Shown in pieces: positions 20,168 through 30,558 of a stretch of DNA of 64,000 bases. The stretch's first letter is position 1. Each line of letters starts with the position of its first letter. Source of the stretch: Trichomonas vaginalis G3 (taxonomy: Eukaryota > Parabasalia > Trichomonadida > Trichomonadidae); the NCBI RefSeq assembly GCF_026262505.1, contig NC_067206.1:31263896-31327895 (forward strand), written 5' to 3'. The notes under the pieces are model-generated. The model searched no databases, was not told the DNA's origin, and was given only the letters and a program-made list of their open reading frames with translations. The position numbers and the translations under genes were made by a program.

Positions 20168-20779
20168 TTGTTCACTTATCTAACCAGACTCGCACTTGAT
20201 TTTATATAACTTAGAGATTAGTAGATTTATAGCATCTTTTAAATTGAGGTTAGAACAAAGTTTTTGAAAGGACGATTTGAAAGTAATGGAAAATAATATT
20301 TGATGTTGTATAACTAAGAACAGATTTTTATCTATAAAGATTTTTTTATTCTCAATTGCAACGTTTTTTATAAAATAACGAAAATATGATTTTATATATG
20401 CATAAAATAATTCTTTAGTTTTTAAAATAAATCAAAACTGTCATGTTTTCATACCATAACCGTTTTCTTTATATGAATAACTAAGTGATGATATAAAGAT
20501 CTATATACCGTCAAAATATTTCATTGCTGATTGAGATCAAGTTGGAAGAAATAATTCAATAATGTAAAATTTATCTCAAAAAAATAATATTTTATATGAA
20601 GCATAAAGAATAAAATGATTCCAAAATACAAATTTTTATTGAATTGATTTAGAATTAGATTTATGCTTTTTATTTAAAACCGAAAATTTCATTTATTTAT
20701 TATGAATTCAAGTGAAGTTAAAATTTTATGATTTTCATCCAAATAAAAACTTATTATATCGTTTTTTTTAAAACAAAAT
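20168..20779. other. AT-rich 5' region of the membrane protein gene
   Basis: About 0.6 kb between the left transposon copy and the gene at 20780. No repeat or gene is seen. An initiator-like TCATCCAAATAA lies at about 20736, some 44 bases before the start codon. Confidence 0.4.
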
Positions 20780-21787
20780 ATGATTCCTCTACTAGTTTAT
20801 AGAACAAGTTCTGCAGTATCGACAAATGCAAGTAGCGTTGCAAGCGGTTATGCTGAAAATCCTTCTACATTACCAGACCAGTTTAAGTATGAAAATTGTG
20901 AAATTGAAAATATATTTAAAGGAGGTTATACAAATCATTTTTACTCTTTAGCCAATGGGACCTCAAAGTGCTTCTATGGAAGTTACATTATTGCTGGAAA
21001 TGCTTCTTACGGTATTGAGTCAAAAACTATTAGAATATTCAAAGAAAATGACCATGTGAAGAAAGATATCGTATCAACTCGGTCATTTCAAAACGCTGTC
21101 GCAGTTATTGCAGCCAACTCTACAAATGCTGATGTAGCGTATAATTTTGCTTTGTACTCTCCCGTGGTTTCTAAGGTTACATGCTCTGAAGATTGCTTAC
21201 TTCAAGTAGTTAAAATACCTAACCCTATATCGTATACTACAGATAGTAAGAATACAAAGGAAATTAAAGTTTTTATCATCATTGACCATGCTCCTCCAGA
21301 TGTATTAGAACAAAAATACCAATTCTCCACAGAAAACAAATCATTTTCATTCGAAAACCTTGTCGCCGTTTATTCAAAATCTCGTAAACCTTCTATATCA
21401 GCTACCTCCCAGATCACTGCCAAAATGACCGTAGATGGAAGTGACTCCACACAAGATGGCAATGTAATCGCAGTCAAAGTAAATTATGACGATTTGCTCA
21501 AAACTGACCCTTCAGACGATAAGAACGAGACAATTAACTATTCAACAGAGAAATCTACAAAAACTGCTATTTCACTCTTCAAAGCAGGTTTAGGCACTGT
21601 AACCGATAATGGAGCTTCTTTACTGACACTTAATGGACTTGGTTGGGTAGGTACAGGAACTTCTTACACAATACTTGATAGTGGCGATCAAGGTAAGGAT
21701 ATCGCAATCGCAGTCTCAGCAACCCTCGGAGCTGTCTCGTTGGTCCTCCTTCTCGCACTTGTCTGCCAATGCAAGAAGAAATGCTAA
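20780..21787 (+). CDS. Hypothetical single-pass membrane protein, surface type
   Basis: A 335-residue protein. A C-terminal hydrophobic segment of about 23 residues (IAIAVSATLGAVSLVLLLAL) is followed by a very short tail, CQCKKKC, rich in Cys and Lys. This is the usual architecture of type I surface proteins in trichomonads, in which the tail can carry sorting or acylation signals. The rest is a Ser/Thr/Asn-rich ectodomain of about 300 residues with several N-glycosylation sequons (NGTS, NASY, NKSF, NETI) and four Cys in the central part. A classical N-terminal signal peptide is not evident (MIPLLVYRTSSAV is short), so the start may be truncated or unusual. The gene sits between two inverted copies of one transposon. 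Confidence 0.7.
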   Translation: MIPLLVYRTSSAVSTNASSVASGYAENPSTLPDQFKYENCEIENIFKGGYTNHFYSLANGTSKCFYGSYIIAGNASYGIESKTIRIFKENDHVKKDIVSTRSFQNAVAVIAANSTNADVAYNFALYSPVVSKVTCSEDCLLQVVKIPNPISYTTDSKNTKEIKVFIIIDHAPPDVLEQKYQFSTENKSFSFENLVAVYSKSRKPSISATSQITAKMTVDGSDSTQDGNVIAVKVNYDDLLKTDPSDDKNETINYSTEKSTKTAISLFKAGLGTVTDNGASLLTLNGLGWVGTGTSYTILDSGDQGKDIAIAVSATLGAVSLVLLLALVCQCKKKC

Positions 21788-22247
21788 TTTTTTTAATTCA
21801 TTTACCATTTAAACTTTTTTTATTTATGCCGAACTAATGCTATTTACTTTTATCATATTTAATCCTATTTAGGTTTGTATTATTTCAATATTTCGATGAA
21901 TTTTCTTTGATTCCATTTTGAGGGATGAATACGCTTGGTACAATGTGTCTAAGTCAAAAAAGTCTTATTAGATCCGATTGCTGGAATTATATTGAATAAT
22001 TTTGGTTAAGCCGAATTGGCAACTTGCCTTACATCCAAGTTAAAAGTTTAGTCGTTCTGATGCATGAAAATCGTTTGAGGCATTCATTAATAAAAAGACA
22101 GATAATTATTGAGATTATCACCAATTGTTTAACCAAAAACCATCCAAGTATTGAAAATATAGGAGAAGAATAGATTGCTATTATTCATAAGGTGTTTTAA
22201 TCTTTCTAAAATGATTTCTCCCTGAAATCAGAATCAAATTTTATACT
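21788..22247. other. 3' flank of the membrane protein gene
   Basis: About 0.46 kb with no gene or repeat recognised, ending at the right transposon copy. Confidence 0.4.
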
Positions 22248-24076
22248 AAAAGGTACATGCACGAGACTTCCCAACGATAGATTTTCAAATAAATAGGATA
22301 TTTAGAATCAGTAGGCTCCAAATATGAATAATATGATCTTATTTTGAAAAGTTATCAAGAGAATAAAATTTCATAATTGATTTTAATTTCTATAATTTTT
22401 ATCAATTAATCATCAAATTATGATTTAAATATCAAATGTAATTTCAAATATAAGTGAACATCAATATTCATATTCTGAATTTCAAATTGAAGCAGAATTG
22501 GGGCTTTTGAATGTAACTATACCATTTCCAGCTTACATAAATATGATCCATTATGTAGTATCCAGTTTCTCAGCTAAATAAGAGATTTGAATATTAACTT
22601 TTGAGGATTTGACTGAAAATAGTATAATGAAAATGAGTCATTACAGAAATATTTTATATTCAATAAACCTTTTTTCGTAAATGAGAGTTCTTATCATTTA
22701 TCAAATATCGCAAGAAGTCTCTTGAAAATCTTGGAGTTCCTCAAGAAACGATATTATTCAAGATGCATGTCGAGACAATTTAATCAAATTAATCAGAAAT
22801 CGAAGCAAAACCTCACATTTATTAATAATTTTAAGTAAAATTTAAAATTCAATATTAGAATGTCTACTGAATGCTAACAAATACGAATAAAATCTCATCT
22901 GTCGACTAAGATATTAATATGAAACATGTTTTCGTTTAAATTTAATATAAAAACGAATAAAAACTTTACTTTTATACTTTTTATTCAAGTATTTTACTAA
23001 TATAGATCATGGTTTATCAATACTTAGTACTATCCTTTTTGAACAAATGATAATAAGGATGATTTTGTGATTTAAAGTAATTTTTTAAGATTCATCTTTA
23101 ATTCATCACATTGTGAGATGTTTAAAGCATTCCCATAACTCATTCTGCTTAATTGATCAACTCAAAATTCCAAAAAAAATTCAAAAATTCAAAAATGAAA
23201 ATCAAAAAATTAATTTTTCTCTTGAAAAAATCAATTTCAAAAAAAATTTGGAAAATAAATGTAATGTATAATTAGTCAAATCGCCTAATTAACACGTTTT
23301 TACTCATAAAAAACATCTGATTTTTGATTTTGATATCGAATTTGATAAAACTTCATTTAATGGTTGATATAATGTCATCATTTTTGATAAAAATATTAAT
23401 AACACAACAAAATTCTTATTTTAAGATAGTAAAATAATAATGTTTTTATTTCAACAACAACAAGTAAATAGATGAATGGATACGTACTGTATTCGCATAA
23501 ATGTAGTAATTATCATCTAGTTTTGAGTTATGAATATTCCAATCAAAATGTATAAATTTGAAATCAGAAATATCCAAAGATTATGTGAGGCACTGTACAC
23601 TAATTATAGAGGTAATTTTAATTCATAAGTAACTTATATAATAAAACCGATTTTTAATTTATTATTGCAAAAATTTCCTCAAATCTTAGTAACTTTTTCT
23701 ATATTCAAGTAATTTGAATATGTATCATAAGGTAAGTAAAAAACCAAAATTACGAGGAATTCTGTCGTTGCATTTTGGAGTTGCAAAATTTCGATTTTTA
23801 ATGTGGGATTTTAGCATGTGTAATCTTGTTCTTATCTCAACGCGAGGGTATAGCTGCAATATGATTTAAATTAACGAGGTTGAACTTAAATTGAATAATG
23901 CTGGAGAATAACTGACAATGCAACTAATTGTATATTACAAGATAGTTGCCAATTGGAGTAATAAATTATTCTGCATCAATCATTTCTTTCATTTCTGGCA
24001 TGGCGAGCAGAAAGGAAGCGATCAGTAACCCTAGGAAAAAAGAAGAGGGGTGTCACTTTTCGTGAATGTACCTTTT
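22248..24076 (-). mobile_element. 1.82-kb non-autonomous DNA transposon, right copy (inverted)
   Basis: This is the inverted counterpart of 18346-20167. Its ends read AAAAGGTACATGCACGAG on the left and the complement of AAAAGGTACATTCACGAAAA on the right. It is flanked by a 6-bp direct repeat, TATACT (22242-22247 and 24077-24082), which looks like its target duplication. No coding region is present. With the left copy it could form a stem of about 1.8 kb around the 2.1-kb segment with the membrane protein gene. Confidence 0.75.
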
Positions 24077-24146
24077 TATACTATTCGCTCTATAAAATGA
24101 TCATATACAGTCAACCTAAACCTTATTCAGAATATTTTTTAAATAT

Positions 24147-24776
24147 GTAATAAACAGAAATTCATCAAAAGTGACAGCTCTCAATTTTTTGACATTTGTA
24201 AATTCTAAATTGAATGAGAAAAATGAAATAATACTAAGCATAATACAATATTCTAGATTTAATTATAATCAGGAAAAGTTAGTTTTGAGAGTACTTTTCA
24301 TAGGCATATAGAATGAAATCTTCTGAAAAAGAATATCACATAAACTCATATTATTTTCTAATATATAACTATTTTATATAAAAATCAAATTCAATGATCT
24401 TAAAAGCGAAGGATAAACCTCAAAATTTACGAATATAATGAGTGGGAATATTTCATATGGTTTTATGATAGATAAGCATTATATTCCCACTCATTATATT
24501 CGTAAATTTTGAGGTTTATCCTTCGCTTTTAAGATCATTGAATTTGATTTTTATATAAAATAGTTATATATTAGAAAATAATATGAGTTTATGTGATATT
24601 ATTTTTCAGAAGATTTTGTGTTCTTCTTCAAAATTTTATTTTTTTATTAAAAAGAATCTTTACAAAATATACATTTACTTAAATTAATATTTAAAAACGT
24701 GCTCTATCAAAAGTTCCAAAAATTCAATATTTTAGCTTTTCTGAGGTGTCACTTTTGATGAATTTCTGTTTACAAC
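24147..24776. mobile_element. 630-bp foldback element next to the glucosidase II start
   Basis: The ends are inverted (GTAATAAACAGAAATTCATC on the left; complement of GTTGTAAACAGAAATTCATC on the right), followed inward by AAAAGTGACA. The flanking direct repeat AAATAT (24141-24146 and 24777-24782) is a likely 6-bp target duplication. The interior holds a long palindrome centred at about 24470. The right half and inner arm match the 1,245-bp foldback at 49155-50399, so this is a shorter relative of the same family. It ends within 50 bases of the glucosidase start codon and has therefore replaced or displaced that gene's upstream region. Confidence 0.75.
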
Positions 24777-24825
24777 AAATATGTTCGCATTTTATTGTTT
24801 TAGAAAAAGTGACTTTTATATCCAA

Positions 24826-27450
24826 ATGTTGTTTCAATTATTTTCTTTTTCTTGCTCAGTGAAGCCAGAAAAATATCGTCGTTGCGATCAATCACCTTTC
24901 TGTCTTCGCAATAGAGATATCGATGCTCAACATTGGTCAATTAAACCAGAAAATGTTAATTTTAACTCTCAAAGTTTCACAGCAGTCATTGATGATAATG
25001 ATCATCTCTCACAACTTGACTTAGCAATTTCTGTTTTGAAATCAAATTCATTACATATTAAAGTAAAACCACATAAACAAGAATCATTCAACAGATTTGA
25101 TACAGAAACAGAGCCAATATTAATAGATCAGAACACAGTTAGAGATTTTGCTCCAATATCCGTTGATAAACAAGCATCTCAGGCTACAATTTCTTCATCA
25201 AATTCAAAATTTGTTGTCAACTATTCTCCATTCAAGGTAACAGTTATCGATAACTTAGGCGAAACAGTTGTAGTCAACTTCAACGATACAGCAATTTTTG
25301 AAACTAGTCTAGATAAAGAACAATATCCAGATTTATACAAAGAGCATGATTTCAATGGTTTCCATGATACATTCAAGAATGGTCCAACAGCTGTTGCTAT
25401 GTCATTCAGATTCAGTGGCAAACAAACAAGATTATCCGGACTTCCTCAACATACTCTTCCATTATCACTAGGAAACACGAAACCAGGCGATCCACTTCGT
25501 TTCTTCAACACTGACATCAACGAATTCGAAATTGGCAACGGAATGTCCATGTATGGCGCAGTTCCTTTTGTATTAATGCATTCTCTTGACAAAACTGCTG
25601 GTTTATACTGGTCAAATCCATCCGAGACCTGGGTTGATATCAATAATGCCGAAGATAGATCACATTCCGATATCAGGTTCATTTCCGAAGGTGGCTTCAT
25701 CGATTTCTACATTTTCCTCGGCCAACCATCTGAAATTTCCAACTCCTTCACAAAATTGGTCGGACGGCCACTCCTTCCGCCACTTTTCGGTTTGGCATAT
25801 CACCAATGCCGCTGGGGATACATGACTCAGCGAGACTTCCAGGAGATATCCGAAGCGATGGATGAAAACGGAATCCCTCACGATGTCATGTGGCTCGATT
25901 TAGACCATACAGACGACAGAAAATACTTCACATTCCATCCGAAGAACTTCCCTGACCCGAAAGGCATGCACGAGTTCTTTGCAAAAAATAACAGATACGT
26001 TGTTACCCTCGTTGACCCACATATCAAAGCCAGATCTGAATATTGGGTTTATCAACAAGGAAAAGACAAAGGAATCTACATGAAAACGAAGGACGGCGGA
26101 GAGTACAACGCTCACTGCTGGCCAGGAACCTCAGCATGGCCCGATTACATGAATCCAGAAACAAGAAATTGGTGGGAAACACTTTTCCAGTTTAGTAACT
26201 ACAAGACGAGCTCACCAAACACATACATATGGAATGATATGAACGAAATATCAGTTTTCGATGCAAGCGACAACTCATGTCCAAGAGATTTAGTTCATTA
26301 CGGAGATATCGAAGAAAGAGAGATCCACAACATCTACGGACACATGATGATCAGTAGTACATGGGGTGGATTACGTAAAAGAACAACAAAACCAATGAGA
26401 CCGTTCATTTTAACGAGATCTTTCTTCGGAGGAAGCTCCAGATACGCTTTTGTATGGAGTGGAGATAACAAGGCTGACTGGACCCACTTGAAGAACTCAG
26501 TTCCAGTAGTTTTGAGCCATTCTATTGCTGGTATAGTGTATACTGGTGCAGATGTCGGCGGATTCTTCAATTCTCCGGACGAAAACCTTCTCAGCAGATG
26601 GTTCTCCGTTGCTGCATGGACATATACCTTCTTCAGAGAGCATTGCCATCATTTGGCAAATATGAGAGAAATTTATAAGATAAAGAACGAAAATTACAGA
26701 AACTTAGCGAAGGAAAGTGTTGTAGAGAGATACAAGATGCTTCCTTACTGGTATACATTAGCTCACGAGTCCAATCAGACAGGAAATCCAATTGTCAGAC
26801 CATTATTCTACGAATTTTCAAGCGAAAACTTTGCTGACGAGAAGTACTTAGATTGCGATGACGAAGTAATGCTTGGAAAGCACCTCTTGGTCATTCCATT
26901 CCTCGAAGAAAACCAAGAAAGTGGAAGAGATATAATTCTCCCTCAAAAAGTTAATTGGTTCAATTTCAGAACTTTACAAAAGTATTCAATTTCACATGCT
27001 TCTTTTGAAAACTATGGCCAGACACTAGTATTGATCAGGGAAGGTTCTGTTGTTCCAATCAAAGACAGGATCAGGAAATCCTCGAGGTTCATGCACTACG
27101 ATCCATTCACTCTCATCATTGCCACCGACAACAATGGATTTGCCAGTGGTAGACTGTACGCAGATGATGGATTAAGCGAGGACTTCGCAAAGGGAAGCTT
27201 CGTTGATAGAGAATTCACTCTTCAAAACGGAAAACTTTCGAACAAGGCTGTTACAAACGGTTTTGACAGGAAGTTCCTCGACGATTACGATGTAAAAGTT
27301 GAGAGGATCAAAATCACTGGATATCCATCCAAGCCTTCCTCCGTTAAAGGCCCGAATGGAGAGTTGGAGTTTGAATATGAGGATGGAGTCATTGACATTT
27401 CAAAGGCAAATCTTCTCGTAAGAGATGATTGGACATTGACAATCCAATAA
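24826..27450 (+). CDS. Glucosidase II alpha subunit (GH31)
   Basis: An enzyme of 874 residues from ATG at 24826. Glucosidase II trims the inner alpha-1,3-glucoses from N-glycans in the endoplasmic reticulum. Family marks: a short hydrophobic leader MLFQLFSFSCS, then the conserved N-terminal motif YRRCDQSPFCLRNR; the galactose-mutarotase-like beta domain; the GH31 barrel with DVMWLDLDHTDDRKYFTF; the nucleophile motif WNDMNEISVF (Asp codon at 26236-26238); the acid/base region VWSGDNKADW; and VYTGADVGGFF. The canonical nucleophile motif is WNDMNEPS; here Pro is Ile (codon 26248-26250). There is no ER-retention signal, as expected because the beta subunit supplies it. An in-frame ATG at 24781 would add 15 residues but overlaps the target duplication of the adjacent transposon. 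The length is normal for the family. Confidence 0.93.
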   Translation: MLFQLFSFSCSVKPEKYRRCDQSPFCLRNRDIDAQHWSIKPENVNFNSQSFTAVIDDNDHLSQLDLAISVLKSNSLHIKVKPHKQESFNRFDTETEPILIDQNTVRDFAPISVDKQASQATISSSNSKFVVNYSPFKVTVIDNLGETVVVNFNDTAIFETSLDKEQYPDLYKEHDFNGFHDTFKNGPTAVAMSFRFSGKQTRLSGLPQHTLPLSLGNTKPGDPLRFFNTDINEFEIGNGMSMYGAVPFVLMHSLDKTAGLYWSNPSETWVDINNAEDRSHSDIRFISEGGFIDFYIFLGQPSEISNSFTKLVGRPLLPPLFGLAYHQCRWGYMTQRDFQEISEAMDENGIPHDVMWLDLDHTDDRKYFTFHPKNFPDPKGMHEFFAKNNRYVVTLVDPHIKARSEYWVYQQGKDKGIYMKTKDGGEYNAHCWPGTSAWPDYMNPETRNWWETLFQFSNYKTSSPNTYIWNDMNEISVFDASDNSCPRDLVHYGDIEEREIHNIYGHMMISSTWGGLRKRTTKPMRPFILTRSFFGGSSRYAFVWSGDNKADWTHLKNSVPVVLSHSIAGIVYTGADVGGFFNSPDENLLSRWFSVAAWTYTFFREHCHHLANMREIYKIKNENYRNLAKESVVERYKMLPYWYTLAHESNQTGNPIVRPLFYEFSSENFADEKYLDCDDEVMLGKHLLVIPFLEENQESGRDIILPQKVNWFNFRTLQKYSISHASFENYGQTLVLIREGSVVPIKDRIRKSSRFMHYDPFTLIIATDNNGFASGRLYADDGLSEDFAKGSFVDREFTLQNGKLSNKAVTNGFDRKFLDDYDVKVERIKITGYPSKPSSVKGPNGELEFEYEDGVIDISKANLLVRDDWTLTIQ

Positions 27451-28088
27451 AAAATATAAATTATATTTTTTTTTCTCATATAATTTCTTACATATACATT
27501 TTACATGTAACAGATAATCTTTAAATGAATCCTTAAGATTTGGCATTCTGGATTTTTCACTATCAAGAAAACTAAACTTGATATCATATTCTTCGCTTCG
27601 GTCTCTCAAAATTTGAGATAATAGAAAGCTTTACACGCGAAGAATATGATTTCAAATTTACTTGAATAATAAATAATTATATGTAATATTAATATAATCA
27701 TTCTTATATATACTGTGCTATATTATAGTATAATCAAATTTCAATACAATGATTATTCATTTACTTTTTATTTTGAAGTTATGTGATTTTAGCACACTTC
27801 TTACAGAGGGTGATACACAACCCTATTAATTATAGTAATATTACATGCTATGTAATTGATTTATCTAAAGGAAAATGAAAATCAAGGGACCATAAAAATG
27901 AGACATTCTAATTAATTGATTATTAGAAAGTGTATATGTTAAAAAATTATAGAGAGAAATCAATAATAACTTTTTATCTTCAAGAAAAGACAGCAAGTAT
28001 GTACAGGGCAAGATGCAAGACACGCAATTGCTGAGCGGATGAAAGTTTAATAATATATGTGATCATATATAAACTATTAAACTCTATA
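27451..28088. other. Intergenic stretch, no gene seen
   Basis: AT-rich. A loose inverted repeat (ATATCATATTCTTCGC at about 27581 and its complement at about 27636) lies between the glucosidase gene and the ankyrin pseudogene and could fold into a stem in the 3' region. Nothing else is recognised. Confidence 0.4.
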
Positions 28089-29880
28089 TTATTTTGCACC
28101 ATGCAAAATAAGGACATCTGCTATTTCATTACGATGATGATATTTTGCAATTTGAAGAGCGGTTTGTCCAAATGCATCTTTAGCATTGATATCTGCACCA
28201 TGAGAAAGAAGAAATTTGACTGTTTTTATATCATTTTCACGTGCTGCACGATGAAGATTGGTTTCTCCATAATTACATTCTTCATTGATATTTGCTCCAT
28301 GTGAGAGTAGAACTTCGGCCATTGCTTTATCATATAACTTTAATGCTCTCTGAAAAGCAGTCTCTCCAGCGTAATCTCTTTCATCGATATTTGCACCATG
28401 GGAAAGAAGAAATTCAACTGCTCCTTTACTATTCACCTCTATTGCACGATAAAGAATGGTTTGGTTTAAGAAATTTTTTTGGTTGATATCTGCCCCATGT
28501 GAGAGCAGAACTTCAGCAATTTCTATATTATTTTCTTCTAATGCAATCTGCAGAGCAGTTGTTCCATCTTCATATCTTTCATTGATATCTGCACCATGTG
28601 AAAGAAGAAATTCGACTGTTTCTTTACTATTATTCTTTATTGCAATCTGAAGAGCGGTATCTCCCTTTCCATTTTTTCATCGATAACTGCACGATGTGAA
28701 GTTAGAAGTTCAGCTACTTCTTTACTATTATAATATGCTGCTATATGAAGAGGAGTTTCTCCATATTCATCTTTTGCATTGACATTCGCTCGGCGTGAAA
28801 TTAGAAGTTTAGCTGTTTCTTTACTATTAAAATATGCTGCATAATGAAGAGGGGATCTTTTATCATTATTTTTTGCATTGATAGGTGCTCGGCGTGAAAT
28901 AAGAAGTTGGGCTAATTCTTTAAAATCATAATATGCAGCAATATGAAGAGCGGTGTCTCCATCCGAATTTTTGTCATAGACATCTGCACCAAGTGAAAGG
29001 AAATATTCACAAAGTGATGGAATATCAAATATCGCTGAATAAACAAAGCACAAATGAAAATTATTTGTTTGATCGAAATAAACAAAAAATGCTTCAAGGT
29101 TATTATATATTCCACAATAATATGAATCGATCTTCATTTTGTATTCATTCATCAAGAATGAAACAAAATCAATGTTGTGTGAAATAATTGCATTAATCAT
29201 GCATTGTTCATCTGGTTTTTGATACTTCAAACATTCACTCATGATCTCTTGATTTCCGCCTAAAAATGAAAATTGGAGACATGTTTTAGTTATTGGTGAG
29301 TCAAATTTTGTTCTTAATAACTTGAAACAGTCAACTGCTCTGTGGTAACAACATAATTCAAGTAATGAATATTTTTTATCAGAATTATTTTGAGTCGTTG
29401 ATCACTATCAAATTCTTCACTTTCAGTGAATACGATGAATCTTTTTATATCATTATTCATAATTGCTCTGTAAATTGTGTCTTCTGTATGAATTTCGAGG
29501 TTTTTGGATTTAATTTCTTTGAAATCATATGCTTTGTTTAATTTAATTCCATATTCTTTATAAAACAGGAAGTTTGAAATAGGATCTACATTGTTAACCT
29601 CTTGGACATGATAATCATCAGAGATTTGTTTGGCCAGAGATAAATACGACTTTGTATAGCGATTATTATACGGAATGATACTTAAAATATCTCGTATAAT
29701 CTTAATTGGAGAATATTTCCATGCTTCAATTAGTTCTGTTTTGATTTGTTTGTAAATCGAGTTTATTCCTTCTTCATTTTCCGTTTTTAGCTGGTACAAA
29801 GCATTATATGAATTGATAAAGTATTCATAGATACTTCGCAATTCACTATATTTTTTAGGATGAACGTCTTGTTTGGACAT
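28089..29880 (-). pseudogene. Ankyrin repeat protein with parasite-specific N-terminal domain, frameshifted
   Basis: From ATG at 29878-29880 the minus strand encodes MSKQDVHPKKYSELRSIYEY, the start of the DUF3447-linked ankyrin family greatly expanded in T. vaginalis. It includes the conserved DILSIIPYNNRYTKSYLSLA and NFLFYKEYGIKLNKA. About 10 ankyrin repeats follow (TALHIAAYYDFKELAQLL, then later VEFLLSHGADIN) and end HGAK at 28089. The full length would be about 600 residues. Coding continues in a different frame after about 29390 and again after about 28660, both at runs of A. Two frameshifts make this a pseudogene unless they are assembly errors. The repeats elsewhere are intact, so the damage looks young. 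Confidence 0.88.
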
Positions 29881-30166
29881 TAAAAATTTTAAAAAGGACA
29901 TTTTATTCGAAATCACAAGATTTATGACTTAGGTAATTGGGTTTGCAACACAATTACATCCCTTGACCCTTAAGCCGAATCAATTTTAAATCACTCAAAA
30001 ATATTGCAACTTTTGGCTGCCCATTTAACATCCTCATGCTAGGCGCTACAAGTTCTTCAATTATTTACTCTAAAACTTATAAATATTCATACAAATCAAG
30101 TAGTATTTCTCGTAGCACATTCATTGCAGAAACTCACAAATGCTTATATACACCTTTTCAGTTTGT

Positions 30167-30172
30167 TATTTC
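30167..30172. repeat. Left target duplication of the Polinton (TATTTC)
   Basis: TATTTC immediately precedes the left end (A9-G...) and recurs at 45400-45405 directly after the right end. A 6-bp duplication is diagnostic of Polinton integration. Confidence 0.8.
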
Positions 30173-30298
30173 AAAAAAAAAGGTAGTGGGGCTTCCAGGC
30201 GCGTTGCGCCCTCTAGCCCCGAAGATGTTTAGTATAAATGAAGTTTTTATTCGGAGGGCTTCCAGGCGCGTTGCGCCCTCTAGCCCATAAAAAATTTC
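30173..30298. repeat. Left terminal inverted repeat of the Polinton
   Basis: It starts with nine A then GGTAGTGGGGCTTCC. It contains two direct copies of a 31-bp GC-rich block (30189-30219 and 30257-30287) built round the palindrome GGCGCGTTGCGCC. It matches the right end in inverse orientation with very few differences. Confidence 0.9.
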
Positions 30299-30558
30299 TG
30301 AGGACGAGCCAGCCGTTGACTTTTTTGTAGAGCACTCAAAATAGTATAACTTTGTCCGGACAAGTAAGGGTCTATCGTCGCTACAGGAAAAGTTACAGGC
30401 GTTCCAAGGAAGTACTTTGAGAAGCCTTTTCTCCATTATAGAATGAGATAGGACGGTTATTTTACAAAACTTACAACACTTTGACCGAGTAGTTTTTTGT
30501 GCTGAACAAAAAGTGTCATATAAACATCTGTCAAAAACCGTTTTTTACTTCACTTAAA

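Noticed and set aside
24781-24825. Upstream ATG as the start of glucosidase II
   Set aside because: It would place MFAFYCFRKSDFYIQ before the leader. The shorter start gives a normal leader and family N-terminus, and the upstream ATG overlaps the transposon target duplication.
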